This document shows positions 10,301 through 17,634 of a DNA stretch of 64,000 bases, piece by piece. Within the stretch, counting starts at the first letter, position 1. Every line of letters begins with the position of its first letter. The DNA comes from Croceivirga sp. Its GTDB lineage: Bacteria > Bacteroidota > Bacteroidia > Flavobacteriales > Flavobacteriaceae. The stretch spans positions 1-64,000 of the forward strand of contig JANQSA010000055.1 of assembly GCA_028284285.1 (NCBI GenBank), read 5' to 3'. The notes under the pieces were generated by a model that saw only the letters and a list, made by a program, of their open reading frames with translations, ran no database searches and was not told where the DNA came from. Position numbers and translations under genes: made by a program.

Positions 10301-10421
10301 TCAAGGCCTTATGAATTAACTTCCAATAGTTATAAATGTCATTGTTGCGTTTAGCAAAAAATGCCATTTCAGCCAAATCCATCGCTTCTTCATGCCAATT
10401 ATTTATTTTTTCAAAATCCAT
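7242..10421 (-). CDS. Z1-domain helicase-like ATPase of a restriction/defence system
   Basis: A 1059-residue P-loop ATPase of the Z1 family, found with restriction-modification genes. Walker A is GDVQSGKT (256-263), Walker B LLVIDDEAD (396-404), and the superfamily-2-like motifs YTATPFA (about 437) and GRWFGYRPGYVDLCRLF follow. The first ~130 residues are helical with TPR-like spacing, before the ATPase region. The C-terminus is very acidic (EDAEEDPENEDEE) and is encoded opposite the vsr tail. Its ATG shares one base with the upstream stop (TAATG), indicating translational coupling. It likely couples ATP hydrolysis to DNA translocation or target selection; the exact role is not established here. 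Confidence 0.88.
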   Translation of the reverse strand: MDFEKINNWHEEAMDLAEMAFFAKRNNDIYNYWKLIHKALNYEKAAARALKEYDELGDPTRSVYYQSAAHFALNLDYFNEAKKLLREAIEGYVPSDIREELLTLDAILIDRKRTNSRILANIDNLLYREEKITKEVIERAIDAAIASEAIMENVDNELIRNKLNYDALRISLENKNLVTNPDYQIFESEQLDRNWIEDKREELSWSFWKAYKVYLNKKGYASTTIQKLDLLTDDILARIGNPQLAGIWDKRGMVVGDVQSGKTSNYIGLINKAADLGFRIVIVLTGLYENLRQQTQRRVDEGFSGIVSDLSDMNSGRPAGVELYRTPRNLPVHPITRAGESGDLRKTNLPNFPINTNDYYALVVKKNPSVLRALLNWLHARGERNGDYKIVKRIPLLVIDDEADYASINVDKHFVSTINSYIRAILALFEQSAFIGYTATPFANVFISDHNETEGESIIVKGKKYRLGDILFPRDFIINLPPPSNYVGYSKVFDTAIKNEEDFMKGELPMTVIIDDYEAHLPKRHRKNHELPTALPESLYRAILCFIIACAIRNARGQHREHNSMLIHVSWYVRWIDRVAFLVNGYLNDVKSSIIAEDEKIITDLRAIWELEFKKNTSKIMTQVGYEDPRIIEHDWQEINSHLIEAVSKIEVRAVHGKKSDLEYKNNTPLNYAEYKNGLSVIAVGGNKLSRGLTLEGLSTSYFLRASRFYDTLLQMGRWFGYRPGYVDLCRLFTTDELITWYQHIANSTDELKEQFDIMELAERTPANFGLKVRSAPGMLMISSASKIRGATDLSLSFSGDLIETYLLQKSEESISSNQFALKELVERLGEHSGITRQNQTYIWNNVNYKLIDDFIADYKTSQPNIHPNNVRGYIGRQLRRGKLINWTVVVINNSKAKEFYSIQTSIGNLRIGCTYRKEAEEKDIFGNVVEDSIHYFIRKSHIISPPHEHLDMETTDPRFIAALDETQRMSSSVNSLSTPGGKYIRKYRGEENALLLVYVLDPDGFNGKAGMPAIGYAISFPYIIHDEKVPYKVNSQFLSELFAVPEDAEEDPENEDEE

Positions 10422-10948
10422 TATCTACTACCAGTAAAAGACTTTGGTGAACTAAACTCTACAATAATAGCATATGCCGGCAAACCCAGTTCATCTGACC
10501 GTTTAGTTTGTTCCAGCTTGTTTTTCAGCCTTTGGGCAACTTCTGCATTAGAACCTTCTAAATCTCCGCTAACCTCTAATCTTACTTTTTCTTTGAAAGA
10601 ATGGTCTGTCCCTATTGCTCCACCCCAATAGTCAAACCCAGTTCCTTTCCATGATCTTTTAACCTTCCATCCCAATTGATCATGCATAATACATACTGCA
10701 ATGCCCATTGCCCCAAACTGTGTTGCTTCTTCCAGGTCTGCAAAACTGCTTGATGCTAATTCATCTACTACAAGTCTTTCTAAATTGTAGTTTTCTTCCA
10801 GGGCTCCCGAAACAGGTAGCTCTACAAAAATTGGATGATTAAAACTATTTAGACAAACAGATGCCGCTTCCAGTAAGAAAGCTCCGTTTCTAACAGATAA
10901 CCCAGTGCTAATCCCGTCTTCTAATATGTGCAAATCAAGACTCCTCAA
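10421..10948 (-). CDS. small conserved defence-operon protein (GTGFDYW family), function unknown
   Basis: A 175-residue protein with recognisable conserved blocks: GTGFDYWGG (about 103-111), RLEVSGD and AYAIIVEFSSP near the C-terminus. Similar small proteins with GTGFDYW...LEVSG...VVEF are common as uncharacterised genes. The D...E-x-S pattern could be a degenerate PD-(D/E)XK fold, but that is inference. It overlaps the methyltransferase stop by 4 bp (ATGA) and the Z1 start by 1 bp, so all three are co-translated. No signal peptide or membrane segment is seen. Confidence 0.7.
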   Translation of the reverse strand: MRSLDLHILEDGISTGLSVRNGAFLLEAASVCLNSFNHPIFVELPVSGALEENYNLERLVVDELASSSFADLEEATQFGAMGIAVCIMHDQLGWKVKRSWKGTGFDYWGGAIGTDHSFKEKVRLEVSGDLEGSNAEVAQRLKNKLEQTKRSDELGLPAYAIIVEFSSPKSFTGSR

Positions 10949-11898
10949 ATCATGCTACTAATTACAGATTGCATTACCGGAGGACACACTCCGTTACCCA
11001 TTAATTTGATTTTGTTTCTCCTAGTTGTACCTACGTCTAGATTAAACTCTTTTCCATATCCCATAGCCGCCTTCAGTTCTTCGGGTTGAAGCATTCTCAT
11101 CATATGTCCTTTTGAAGTAGGTTTAACAATAGCAAACCTATCAAGGGTTGTAATCGTCCGCAAAGGACGATCTAGAGTTTGCCATCCTCCTCCTTTGTCT
11201 GTGCCATAATATACTATTAGAAAAGGTTCATTCTTTCCAATTTCCTTAAATGCACGTTCAGCTCGCTCCAAGGTAGGAATAGCTCGTCCCTCTTTAAATA
11301 AAGGCGTATAGCCGTACCTATCCGACCAATCAATAATTGATCGAGCATGCATCTGTTTTGTTTCTCGATGCAGCGCAATTTCTTTTATTTCTTTATCTCT
11401 GGTACATAGGAGGAAAAGCCTGTTTCGAGATTGCGGAACACCAAAGTTTTTGGCGTTTAACTTTACTTCCTTAACAGCATAGTTCAAATCCCATAATTCC
11501 TCCAACAACTTTGGATGGCCACTCCACGATCCCATTTGGACAACATTCTCGATAACTATGTATTTAGGCCTGAATACTCGAGCAAACCGAGTTACCTGAT
11601 ATGCAGTATTTTTACTCCCTTCGTCCCTTTCTTTAGCTCCCTTCGCGATTGAATGATTCGTACATTCTGGTGAACCTAGTATCAAATCAACATCACCTGT
11701 TTCTTTTTTGATGTTTCTTGGTTTTGCTTTTCTAATATCCCCGCCAAATACTTTCGATCTCTTGAAATTGGCAGCATAAGTCAGTTGCGCTGGCTTCCAA
11801 ATGTCAAAACCAGCAACAATTTCTGCTCCCGCCATTCTAGCTCCATAGCTACTTCCTCCAGCTCCACAGAAAAGGTCAATTGTTCTTAACTTATTCAT
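10945..11898 (-). CDS. DNA (cytosine-5-)-methyltransferase
   Basis: Transfers a methyl group from S-adenosylmethionine to cytosine C5 in a specific DNA site. Motif I is DLFCGAGGSSYG (8-19), the catalytic loop is GSPECTNHS with Cys79, motif VI is IENV (116-119), motif VIII is QSRNRLFLL, and motif X is GNGVCPPV near the end. At 317 residues it is compact, so the target-recognition region is short. The catalytic loop reads P-E-C rather than the usual P-C. It sits 13 bp after the nuclease gene and overlaps the next gene by 4 bp. Vsr nearby fits a C5 product. Confidence 0.93.
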   Translation of the reverse strand: MNKLRTIDLFCGAGGSSYGARMAGAEIVAGFDIWKPAQLTYAANFKRSKVFGGDIRKAKPRNIKKETGDVDLILGSPECTNHSIAKGAKERDEGSKNTAYQVTRFARVFRPKYIVIENVVQMGSWSGHPKLLEELWDLNYAVKEVKLNAKNFGVPQSRNRLFLLCTRDKEIKEIALHRETKQMHARSIIDWSDRYGYTPLFKEGRAIPTLERAERAFKEIGKNEPFLIVYYGTDKGGGWQTLDRPLRTITTLDRFAIVKPTSKGHMMRMLQPEELKAAMGYGKEFNLDVGTTRRNKIKLMGNGVCPPVMQSVISSMI

Positions 11899-11911
11899 TC
11901 ACATTTTGTCT

Positions 11912-13246
11912 TTATGGTATTTGATCATGAAGGATGCTACTGGCAGGAACATATTTTATGTTCGTATCACACCATTCGTCCTGTTCTTTTAAAACTGTAT
12001 TAATATCCTTTCCTGTTCTTATCATATAAGCAGCAATCAAGTCCGCTAATTGACGGCCATTGATCAAAATCATCGGATAATCATCCATTGCTACCTCCTG
12101 TTGAACCGACTCCTTATAGGTCCCCGTGGTAATGTAAATTCCAATATGACCTCGTTGAAGACGAGAAGCTACTCTGGCTATATCTCTCGCCATTTCTTCC
12201 TTATCAATCAATCTGCATTTAGCCTGTCCAATTACGAGTAAAGAAGTTGAGCCTAAAATAGTTCCTGGAGGAGGAGCTACCTCAGGGTGCATTAAATCAT
12301 ATCGACCGATAAAGTCCACTCCCATGTCTGCTGATTGGGGAGTAATCCATCCACGGGTATATTTTGTAGCCCCAAAAAACTCTTCAGCTACAAGTGAGGC
12401 CAAGGCTTCGAACTTCAACTCTCGCCTATTAGTTTTGTAATGATTAACTATCTCATTTAGTACTTCCTTGTGTCCAGGTGTAAGTTCCTTTCTCTGATCA
12501 TTTGGGTGGCTAATGGAATATCGTAGAATCTTCTGTCTTACTTTGTCGATACATGCTTCACCTTCCATTACCCATCTCTTCCATTGTTCTGGCGAGTTCC
12601 TTAGTTTTTTGTCCATGGATAGTTTTGGGTTTCTCCTATCATCAATCCATTGCCAATTCAAGCCATCATAAGGTAAACCAACAAGAACAATTTCGAACAA
12701 ATAATTAGAAAATACTTTGTTCGTCTTGTCCTCGTATTGTTGCCTTACGTGAGTTTTGGTTATAATACCTACTCCCTTAAAAGCTCGATACCCTTTAACC
12801 CTGTTTTTAACTTTGACCTGTTCGAAAACGAGAACCGGCGGAGCAGCCATTCGATCTTCGATTAGATGACTTTTGTAAAGGTTAATCAAACCCTCTGTTT
12901 TGTTATTTCCAGATTGACTTCCGTTTGGTGGATTAGCCCCAGGACTACGATCTGGAAACTTATTATCTCCATTGTAATAAACGATTCCTTCCGTTGATAA
13001 AATAACATCACGCCATGGGTTTATTTCCTTGTCCTTTTGCAAAGGGTTAGAATGAAATATCAAAGCAGGACATATACCTCCTACGTCTTTGTACCAAAAC
13101 ATAGGCCGGCTAACATTTGCTGCGCTCCCCTTTTTACCATCCAATGAGGTAACATATCGATAGTTAATTATACCATCGGCATCCTTGACAGTTTTCTCAT
13201 CAAGATCAGTGGTTGATCGAAATATTTGATTTAAGGTAATATGCAT
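11912..13246 (-). CDS. Mrr-like PD-(D/E)XK restriction endonuclease
   Basis: A 444-residue protein. The C-terminal third is Mrr-like: FEALASLVAEEFFG, then MGVDFIGRY (D311), then LLVIGQAKCR with the catalytic Q341-x-K343 variant, then GIYITTGTY. The N-terminal ~230 residues contain NPWRDVILSTEGIVYYNGDN and PPVLVFEQVKV, which recall the SRA-like reader domain of AspBHI-type modification-dependent enzymes; that link is tentative. It follows the HTH gene by 9 bp and precedes the methyltransferase by 13 bp. It is probably the cleaving subunit of the operon. Confidence 0.8.
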   Translation of the reverse strand: MHITLNQIFRSTTDLDEKTVKDADGIINYRYVTSLDGKKGSAANVSRPMFWYKDVGGICPALIFHSNPLQKDKEINPWRDVILSTEGIVYYNGDNKFPDRSPGANPPNGSQSGNNKTEGLINLYKSHLIEDRMAAPPVLVFEQVKVKNRVKGYRAFKGVGIITKTHVRQQYEDKTNKVFSNYLFEIVLVGLPYDGLNWQWIDDRRNPKLSMDKKLRNSPEQWKRWVMEGEACIDKVRQKILRYSISHPNDQRKELTPGHKEVLNEIVNHYKTNRRELKFEALASLVAEEFFGATKYTRGWITPQSADMGVDFIGRYDLMHPEVAPPPGTILGSTSLLVIGQAKCRLIDKEEMARDIARVASRLQRGHIGIYITTGTYKESVQQEVAMDDYPMILINGRQLADLIAAYMIRTGKDINTVLKEQDEWCDTNIKYVPASSILHDQIP

Positions 13247-13255
13247 TTCGCTTAA

Positions 13256-13474
13256 CTACTCATGAGGGAGTTTAAGGTGTCCACATACTTCATTCAGAAC
13301 TTCAGCAGGCTCCACGTCAATTGCCAAAGCAATTAGATATAATTCGTCCGCTCGAAGTTTTGTCTTCTTATTGTTTGACAATTCACTTAGCCTAGTTTTA
13401 CTAATTCCTGTCTTCCTCGCAACATCCGAACGATTTACAGATTTCTTAGCCAAAAACAATCCCAATTCGGTCAT
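13256..13474 (-). CDS. XRE-type HTH regulator (controller-like)
   Basis: A 72-residue single-domain Cro/C1 protein: SVNRSDVARKTGISKTRLSE is a clear helix-turn-helix, and the rest completes the five-helix fold. It is the first gene of the defence operon, 9 bp ahead of the nuclease, which is the position of restriction-modification controller (C) proteins. An inverted repeat at 13547-13593 lies in its upstream region and may be its operator. It probably delays nuclease expression; this is inferred from position only. Confidence 0.8.
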   Translation of the reverse strand: MTELGLFLAKKSVNRSDVARKTGISKTRLSELSNNKKTKLRADELYLIALAIDVEPAEVLNEVCGHLKLPHE

Positions 13475-13546
13475 TTTTATCCGATTTTTGATACATAAAA
13501 ATACTTATTAAGAAAATTCTTTCCGAAAATGTGAATTTATGTTTTG

Positions 13547-13593
13547 AAAATTATCCGACTATCGTTATTTTTGTTCTGATAATCGGAATTTTT
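13547..13593. promoter_or_regulatory. inverted repeat, candidate operator of the HTH protein
   Basis: AAAATTATCCGACTATCG (13547-13564) and CTGATAATCGGAATTTTT (13576-13593) form an imperfect inverted repeat with TCCGA/TCGGA cores. Additional CCGA half-sites occur nearby (13487 and 13522). It lies between the divergent HTH gene and the small gene at 13613, so it could control both. Confidence 0.45.
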
Positions 13594-13612
13594 TTATCTT
13601 AAAAAAAGAAAA

Positions 13613-13819
13613 ATGAGTCGTTACCCATATACAAAAGCTCAATTAGAACAAATAGTTTATACACAACTTGAAAACCTTGATGCAATGAATGATTTACTGC
13701 GAATTATGAAGCTGCAAAACGAATTGTTAGATAAAGCTAATATGCAATTGAAAGATGAAATTAAGGAGTTTAAACAGACTTTCGTTAAGTATCCCACAAC
13801 TCTCAGTCAAAAGAAGTAG
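13613..13819 (+). CDS. small coiled-coil protein, unknown
   Basis: A 68-residue, highly charged helical protein (NLDAMNDLLRIMKLQNELLD) with heptad-like leucine spacing and no signal peptide. It is divergent from the HTH gene across the candidate operator and convergent with the recombinase, 9 bp away. Small coiled-coil proteins of this kind often accompany integrases or antitoxins, but no family is recognised. Confidence 0.5.
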   Translation: MSRYPYTKAQLEQIVYTQLENLDAMNDLLRIMKLQNELLDKANMQLKDEIKEFKQTFVKYPTTLSQKK

Positions 13820-13828
13820 AAGCTAACT

Positions 13829-14677
13829 TTAGGGTTTATATTCATTATTATCGCTGTATATCTTATCTAACGGATTTATACAAGATTTCAGTTTCGTTTT
13901 AGATGCTTTAATATATCGAAAGGTTGAATTAATACTTTTATGTCCTAATATCTTTTGTATCGTGAACAAGCTTTCTCCTTCTTCGGTTAGAATAGTAGCA
14001 AATGAATGTCTAAATGTATGAGGTGTAATCTTTTCTTTGGTTTTTAGAATAAAGTTTGCCTTCCAAATAATTCGATTAACCGTTATCCTACTCATTGGTT
14101 CCTCTTTACTCCTACCGTAAAAAATATAATCCAGTGGTTCATATTGTTTATAATAATATTCCAATTGCCCCAACAGCATTGGACTAAGTGGAACGTAACG
14201 GTCTTTTTGCCCTTTTCCTTTTACTATTCGTATCAGCATACGACTGGGGTGTATATCTTGCCTTCTTAAGCCAACGCACTCCCCTGCTCTAATTCCGGTA
14301 GAATACAACATTTGAACAATTACTCTATCCCTAAGCGTAGATAATGATTCAATAAATTGGTAAACCTGTTGTGGTGAAAGAACATATGGTACCCTATTTG
14401 GAATTCTTGGGCTTCGGAGTAGCTTTATCTTTTCTGGAGTTTTAGCTATGTTATGATAGAAATAAGTAAAACTAGCTATTGCAACTGCTATTTTATTTGG
14501 ACCAAATTTCTTATTGGAAACAAGGAGGTAAAGATAATCCAGTATTTGCTGTTGATTTAAAACCTTTGGGCTACATTGGTAATGGCAGCAGATATGGTTC
14601 ATTTCTTTGATGTAATTGCTTACCGTGTGTTTGCTGTAATTGCGAAAAGAAAGATGTTTATACATACTTTCAATCAT
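13829..14677 (-). CDS. tyrosine recombinase / integrase
   Basis: Site-specific recombinase of 282 residues. An N-terminal SAM-like core-binding domain (about 1-90) precedes the catalytic domain with the full set: R130 (TGIRAGEC), K155 (VKGKGQKD), H220 and R223 (HTFRHSF), H246 (LGHKS) and Y255 (TFRYIKA). The size is XerC/D-like and no integron-specific insertion is apparent. It lies at the right border of the defence genes and probably moved the island. No matching attachment sites could be found by eye. Confidence 0.9.
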   Translation of the reverse strand: MIESMYKHLSFRNYSKHTVSNYIKEMNHICCHYQCSPKVLNQQQILDYLYLLVSNKKFGPNKIAVAIASFTYFYHNIAKTPEKIKLLRSPRIPNRVPYVLSPQQVYQFIESLSTLRDRVIVQMLYSTGIRAGECVGLRRQDIHPSRMLIRIVKGKGQKDRYVPLSPMLLGQLEYYYKQYEPLDYIFYGRSKEEPMSRITVNRIIWKANFILKTKEKITPHTFRHSFATILTEEGESLFTIQKILGHKSINSTFRYIKASKTKLKSCINPLDKIYSDNNEYKP

Positions 14678-14786
14678 TTCAGCATCTGTGCCTAGATATA
14701 CTTTTTTTTCATATTGAACTCTAATGATTATTTATTTCCTTGAAGATGGTGATTTTTACAAGAAAAACACTTCGTTTAAAGTATAA

Positions 14787-14933
14787 ACGAGTATTAAAGT
14801 ATCATTGTCGGAATGGCATAACCAAGCTGTTTATATGTTTCATTATTTACCTTCAGACGCTTTTTCAGAATTTGAGAGGCAAAATGTTTCTTATGTTTTA
14901 ATGGGGCTAAAGGATGCTGTTATAGAGGTATAA
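14787..14933 (+). pseudogene. short open remnant, paralogous to the decayed copy at 55501-55713
   Basis: An open frame of 48 residues, or 32 from the ATG at 14835, encodes LSEWHNQAVYMFHYLPSDAF and then EFERQNVSYVLMGLKDAVIE. The same pattern, W-x-x-x-x-x-x-MFH...F..FERQN.....LM..K, is found with stops at 55585-55713. Two independent copies show that a real protein segment is involved. No family is recognised, and the full-length form is not in the window. It stands divergent from the recombinase. Confidence 0.5.
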
Positions 14934-15057
14934 TTAGTTAATGAAAAAGAAGATTAGTCCAATGCTTATATATACTTTTCAGCTCCCAACTAAAAGTAAT
15001 TGATAAAAGTTATCATTTTGAAAAAACGGGTAATTCATTTGCTTAAAATACTTAATC

Positions 15058-16614
15058 TTACTTTTTAATAATCAACTCTTTGATTTGATCAATTTCCTTA
15101 ATTCTTAATGAATTATAGTCAAAATCACCTAATTCAGAACTATACTTAATGTTATTAGTTAGCAATTGTGTTTGATTACCAATTTGCCCAGCGGCCAAAT
15201 ATGACTCTGTCGCTTCCTTGTAATCTTTGCTTGCAAAAAAAACATCTCCTAAAAGAGTTAGTGCACCAGCTTGAAATGATTTGGATTTAGTACTGCCTGC
15301 AGCTAAAAGAGAAGAAACCAGCGCGTTGTTTCTGTAATTAAAATTATTTTGATCAATTTCAAATAGAAAATAATTACTTAATGCTAAATCTTTAAATAAT
15401 GCCGATAAATATACATCTTCACTACCTTTAATATCTTTTTCTTTTGTATGATTTAACCAATCTATATTGAAATCTATGGAATCTATATTTGTTGCTGATA
15501 AAGTATATCTAATTGAGGCTGGATTATTCTTGATATGATTATTTATACTACTGATTAACAAATTACTGGCATTGTCGAGATGTCCAATAGCAGAATCTAT
15601 ATTTCCTAAAAGATATTCTCTTTCACCTATTTTCAGCTCGGAGCGAGCGATATCTTCCTTAGCCACAACTGATCTTAAAAAAGAAAATGCGTCATAAATT
15701 TCTCTGTGCAGATATGCTGGACCAATTGGACAATAAAATAGATTGCTTATTCTCGGTAATTTTTTCCAATTTACACCAATGTTGAGAGCCAAATGATATA
15801 AGTCAAGATTACTCATTTTATTCTCCCTAGGAAAAGTGGGTTTTAAGGCTAACTCAAGTTCTTGGGCTGTAATCTCTCCATTAACCAAATCATTTATAAT
15901 GGAATTTGTTAAATTTCTTAATTCCATTTTTTTCAATAGTTTTTTGAGACCTGCTGAAGACGTATAGAATGAGGTAGTCGCATCAATCCTCGATTTTGCG
16001 ACGCCGTAAACCAACCCTTGGTCAGATATCAATGGAGCACCACTATCACCAGGGTACCCACTCCCTTGCGCCTCAATAACCTTCAATTCATTACGCTCAG
16101 CAAGCCTTACCACATCAAGTTCTTTTACTGTTGCAATACGATCATCTCCACGTGAGTATCCAATTACGAAATGATTCTTGGATCTCGGTAAATTAAGCGA
16201 CAAATCCAATCTGCCAACTCTATTTGTTATTTTATCTAAATGATTTGTCGCGACTTTCAATAATGCTAAATCATTATTTCGTTCATATATGAAATCCACC
16301 AAATTAGCTTTATATGTTGATAGAAGAAATTCTGATTCAAATGTTATGGGCACCGTAGAATCAGAAATTGTTTTTTCAATAACATGAGCAGCCGTAATTA
16401 GATATCCATTCTCATTGTCAATAAAAAAACCTGTTCCCGTACTATCCTCACATCTAATTTTAACCACACTTGATTTGAATTCGGACTCAATTATTTGTTT
16501 GGAAGCACCATCAGCACGCCAAAAAGGGCCGCAAGGGGACTGACAGAATGATGAGTTAAAAATAAAAAATGCGACCAAGGTTTGGATTATGGAAACACTT
16601 TTCATTAAAATCAT
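15058..16614 (-). CDS. secreted trypsin-like serine protease with helical repeat region
   Basis: A 518-residue protein. After a signal peptide (MKSVSIIQTLVAFFIFNSSF, the Met at residue 4) comes a trypsin fold with the triad H77 (ITAAHVIE), D115 (NDLALLKV) and S191 (YPGDSGAPL). Residues from about 260 to the end are helical with TPR-like segments (LLGDVFFASKDYKEATESYL). It overlaps the upstream Trypco2 gene by 4 bp (ATGA), so they are translated together. It probably cleaves an envelope or extracellular target; the GDSG context argues for an active enzyme. Confidence 0.85.
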   Translation of the reverse strand: MILMKSVSIIQTLVAFFIFNSSFCQSPCGPFWRADGASKQIIESEFKSSVVKIRCEDSTGTGFFIDNENGYLITAAHVIEKTISDSTVPITFESEFLLSTYKANLVDFIYERNNDLALLKVATNHLDKITNRVGRLDLSLNLPRSKNHFVIGYSRGDDRIATVKELDVVRLAERNELKVIEAQGSGYPGDSGAPLISDQGLVYGVAKSRIDATTSFYTSSAGLKKLLKKMELRNLTNSIINDLVNGEITAQELELALKPTFPRENKMSNLDLYHLALNIGVNWKKLPRISNLFYCPIGPAYLHREIYDAFSFLRSVVAKEDIARSELKIGEREYLLGNIDSAIGHLDNASNLLISSINNHIKNNPASIRYTLSATNIDSIDFNIDWLNHTKEKDIKGSEDVYLSALFKDLALSNYFLFEIDQNNFNYRNNALVSSLLAAGSTKSKSFQAGALTLLGDVFFASKDYKEATESYLAAGQIGNQTQLLTNNIKYSSELGDFDYNSLRIKEIDQIKELIIKK

Positions 16615-17186
16615 TTTTCAAATGATAATTTAACTGTGTGAATGGCTTTCTTACTTAAATCGCCACCAAGTTCTATATTTAAAGGGGCTATTTCGAATTC
16701 AATACCAGGACTTGTAGATTTTTTAATTGCAAACTTTAATTCAAGACTTATTGAACTCAACCTTAAATCGGGATCTGTATTATCTATATTTTTGGCTGAT
16801 TTAGCCATCTGAAGTATTGTTTCTTTTAATTGTTCTGATAGACTGATTTTCTTTTTCTTCCCAATTTGTTCTTCAACATTTTTTGGAACGGTGAAATTAA
16901 AGTTAGCTGTTTGGGTAAATTCTTTATTTACTGTTTTGCCAAAGGAAAAAATTAGAATTTTAACCTTCTTTTTTAATTCTTTACTGACTACAGTTTGAAA
17001 GTTAATGTCGACCGACTTTAGTTTGGGTAAATCTAAACTATCTAATTTTTTTTGGGTTTCCTCTAATGCTATTTTCACCTGTTTATATACCTCTTCTAAA
17101 GGAAAAACATCTTTTGTGTTTTCCTGTGAATAAGTTAACGGAGCACAAACAACACTAAATACAATGGCAATTAATAGTTTTTTCAT
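16611..17186 (-). CDS. secreted protein with two Trypco2-like domains
   Basis: A 191-residue protein with signal peptide (MKKLLIAIVFSVVCAPLTYS). The C-terminal half (LSEQLKETI..., LSSISLELKFAIKKS, FEIAPLNIEL, THTVKLSFEK pattern) matches the trypsin-co-occurring domain 2 layout: one helix, then four beta-strands. The N-terminal half repeats it: VYKQVKIALEETQKKL, LKSVDINFQTVVSKE, KILIFSFG, TQTANFNFTVP. It precedes the trypsin-like protease with an ATGA overlap, the expected partner. Trypco2 domains are known from conflict systems; the secreted, duplicated form is unusual. The role is inferred: protease partner or regulator. Confidence 0.7.
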   Translation of the reverse strand: MKKLLIAIVFSVVCAPLTYSQENTKDVFPLEEVYKQVKIALEETQKKLDSLDLPKLKSVDINFQTVVSKELKKKVKILIFSFGKTVNKEFTQTANFNFTVPKNVEEQIGKKKKISLSEQLKETILQMAKSAKNIDNTDPDLRLSSISLELKFAIKKSTSPGIEFEIAPLNIELGGDLSKKAIHTVKLSFEK

Positions 17187-17239
17187 TTTGATGGTTTTAT
17201 GTTAAACAACTAAAATTCAACAATTGAGAGTTTTAATGA

Positions 17240-17259
17240 AATACCTATAAATGGGTATT
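17240..17259 (-). promoter_or_regulatory. palindromic operator upstream of the Trypco2-protease operon
   Basis: AATACCTATAAATGGGTATT, an inverted repeat 54 bp upstream of the start at 17186. It matches AATACCCATTAAAGGGTATT at 26314-26333 at 17 of 20 positions, and both lie the same way relative to their genes. Probable regulator-binding site; the regulator is not identified. Confidence 0.55.
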
Positions 17260-17585
17260 TCAAAATGGGGGAAGTAAGTTGTAGGAAGTCGATACCTTGG
17301 AGTACTTCAATATAGAAATTGAATGGAAAAACTCATTAAAGGAAAACCTTAGAAATTCTGGGGGTTTTCAACTATTTCAAGGTGTTTATGTCAGTTTTTA
17401 TTAACAATTGAGGTTATAGGCCATTCCATACACTTTCACCTGCCCCACTCCGTGGGTTCGGCAAAACAGTATTCCATTACCTTTTTAAAGAAGATTTTAG
17501 AAGAAATTTTCTAGGAAATGCCGTACAAACTTTCGCTTTTACCAAAGCTCAAGTTACATAACGCAGAACATTATATATCCCTATT
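17260..17585. repeat. upstream homology block and dispersed repeat B, copy 1
   Basis: The first part (17260-17400) is colinear with 26334-26440: GGAAGTAAGTT, AATATAGAAATT and AAAACCTTAGA occur in the same order and spacing in both. The second part (about 17415-17585) belongs to dispersed family B: CATACACTTTCACCTGCCCC, then TACCTTTTTAAAGA, then CAAAGCTCAAGTTA and ACGCAGAACATTATA. No gene is seen between 17187 and 17634. Confidence 0.6.
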
Positions 17586-17634
17586 TTAATTATTGACTAT
17601 ATTCACTTGTTGGCATTTATTATCAGCCCCATAA

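Noticed and set aside
7242-10948. Z1 plus small protein as a DISARM or BREX system
   Set aside because: The hallmark genes (DrmA/B, PglX/PglZ) are absent.
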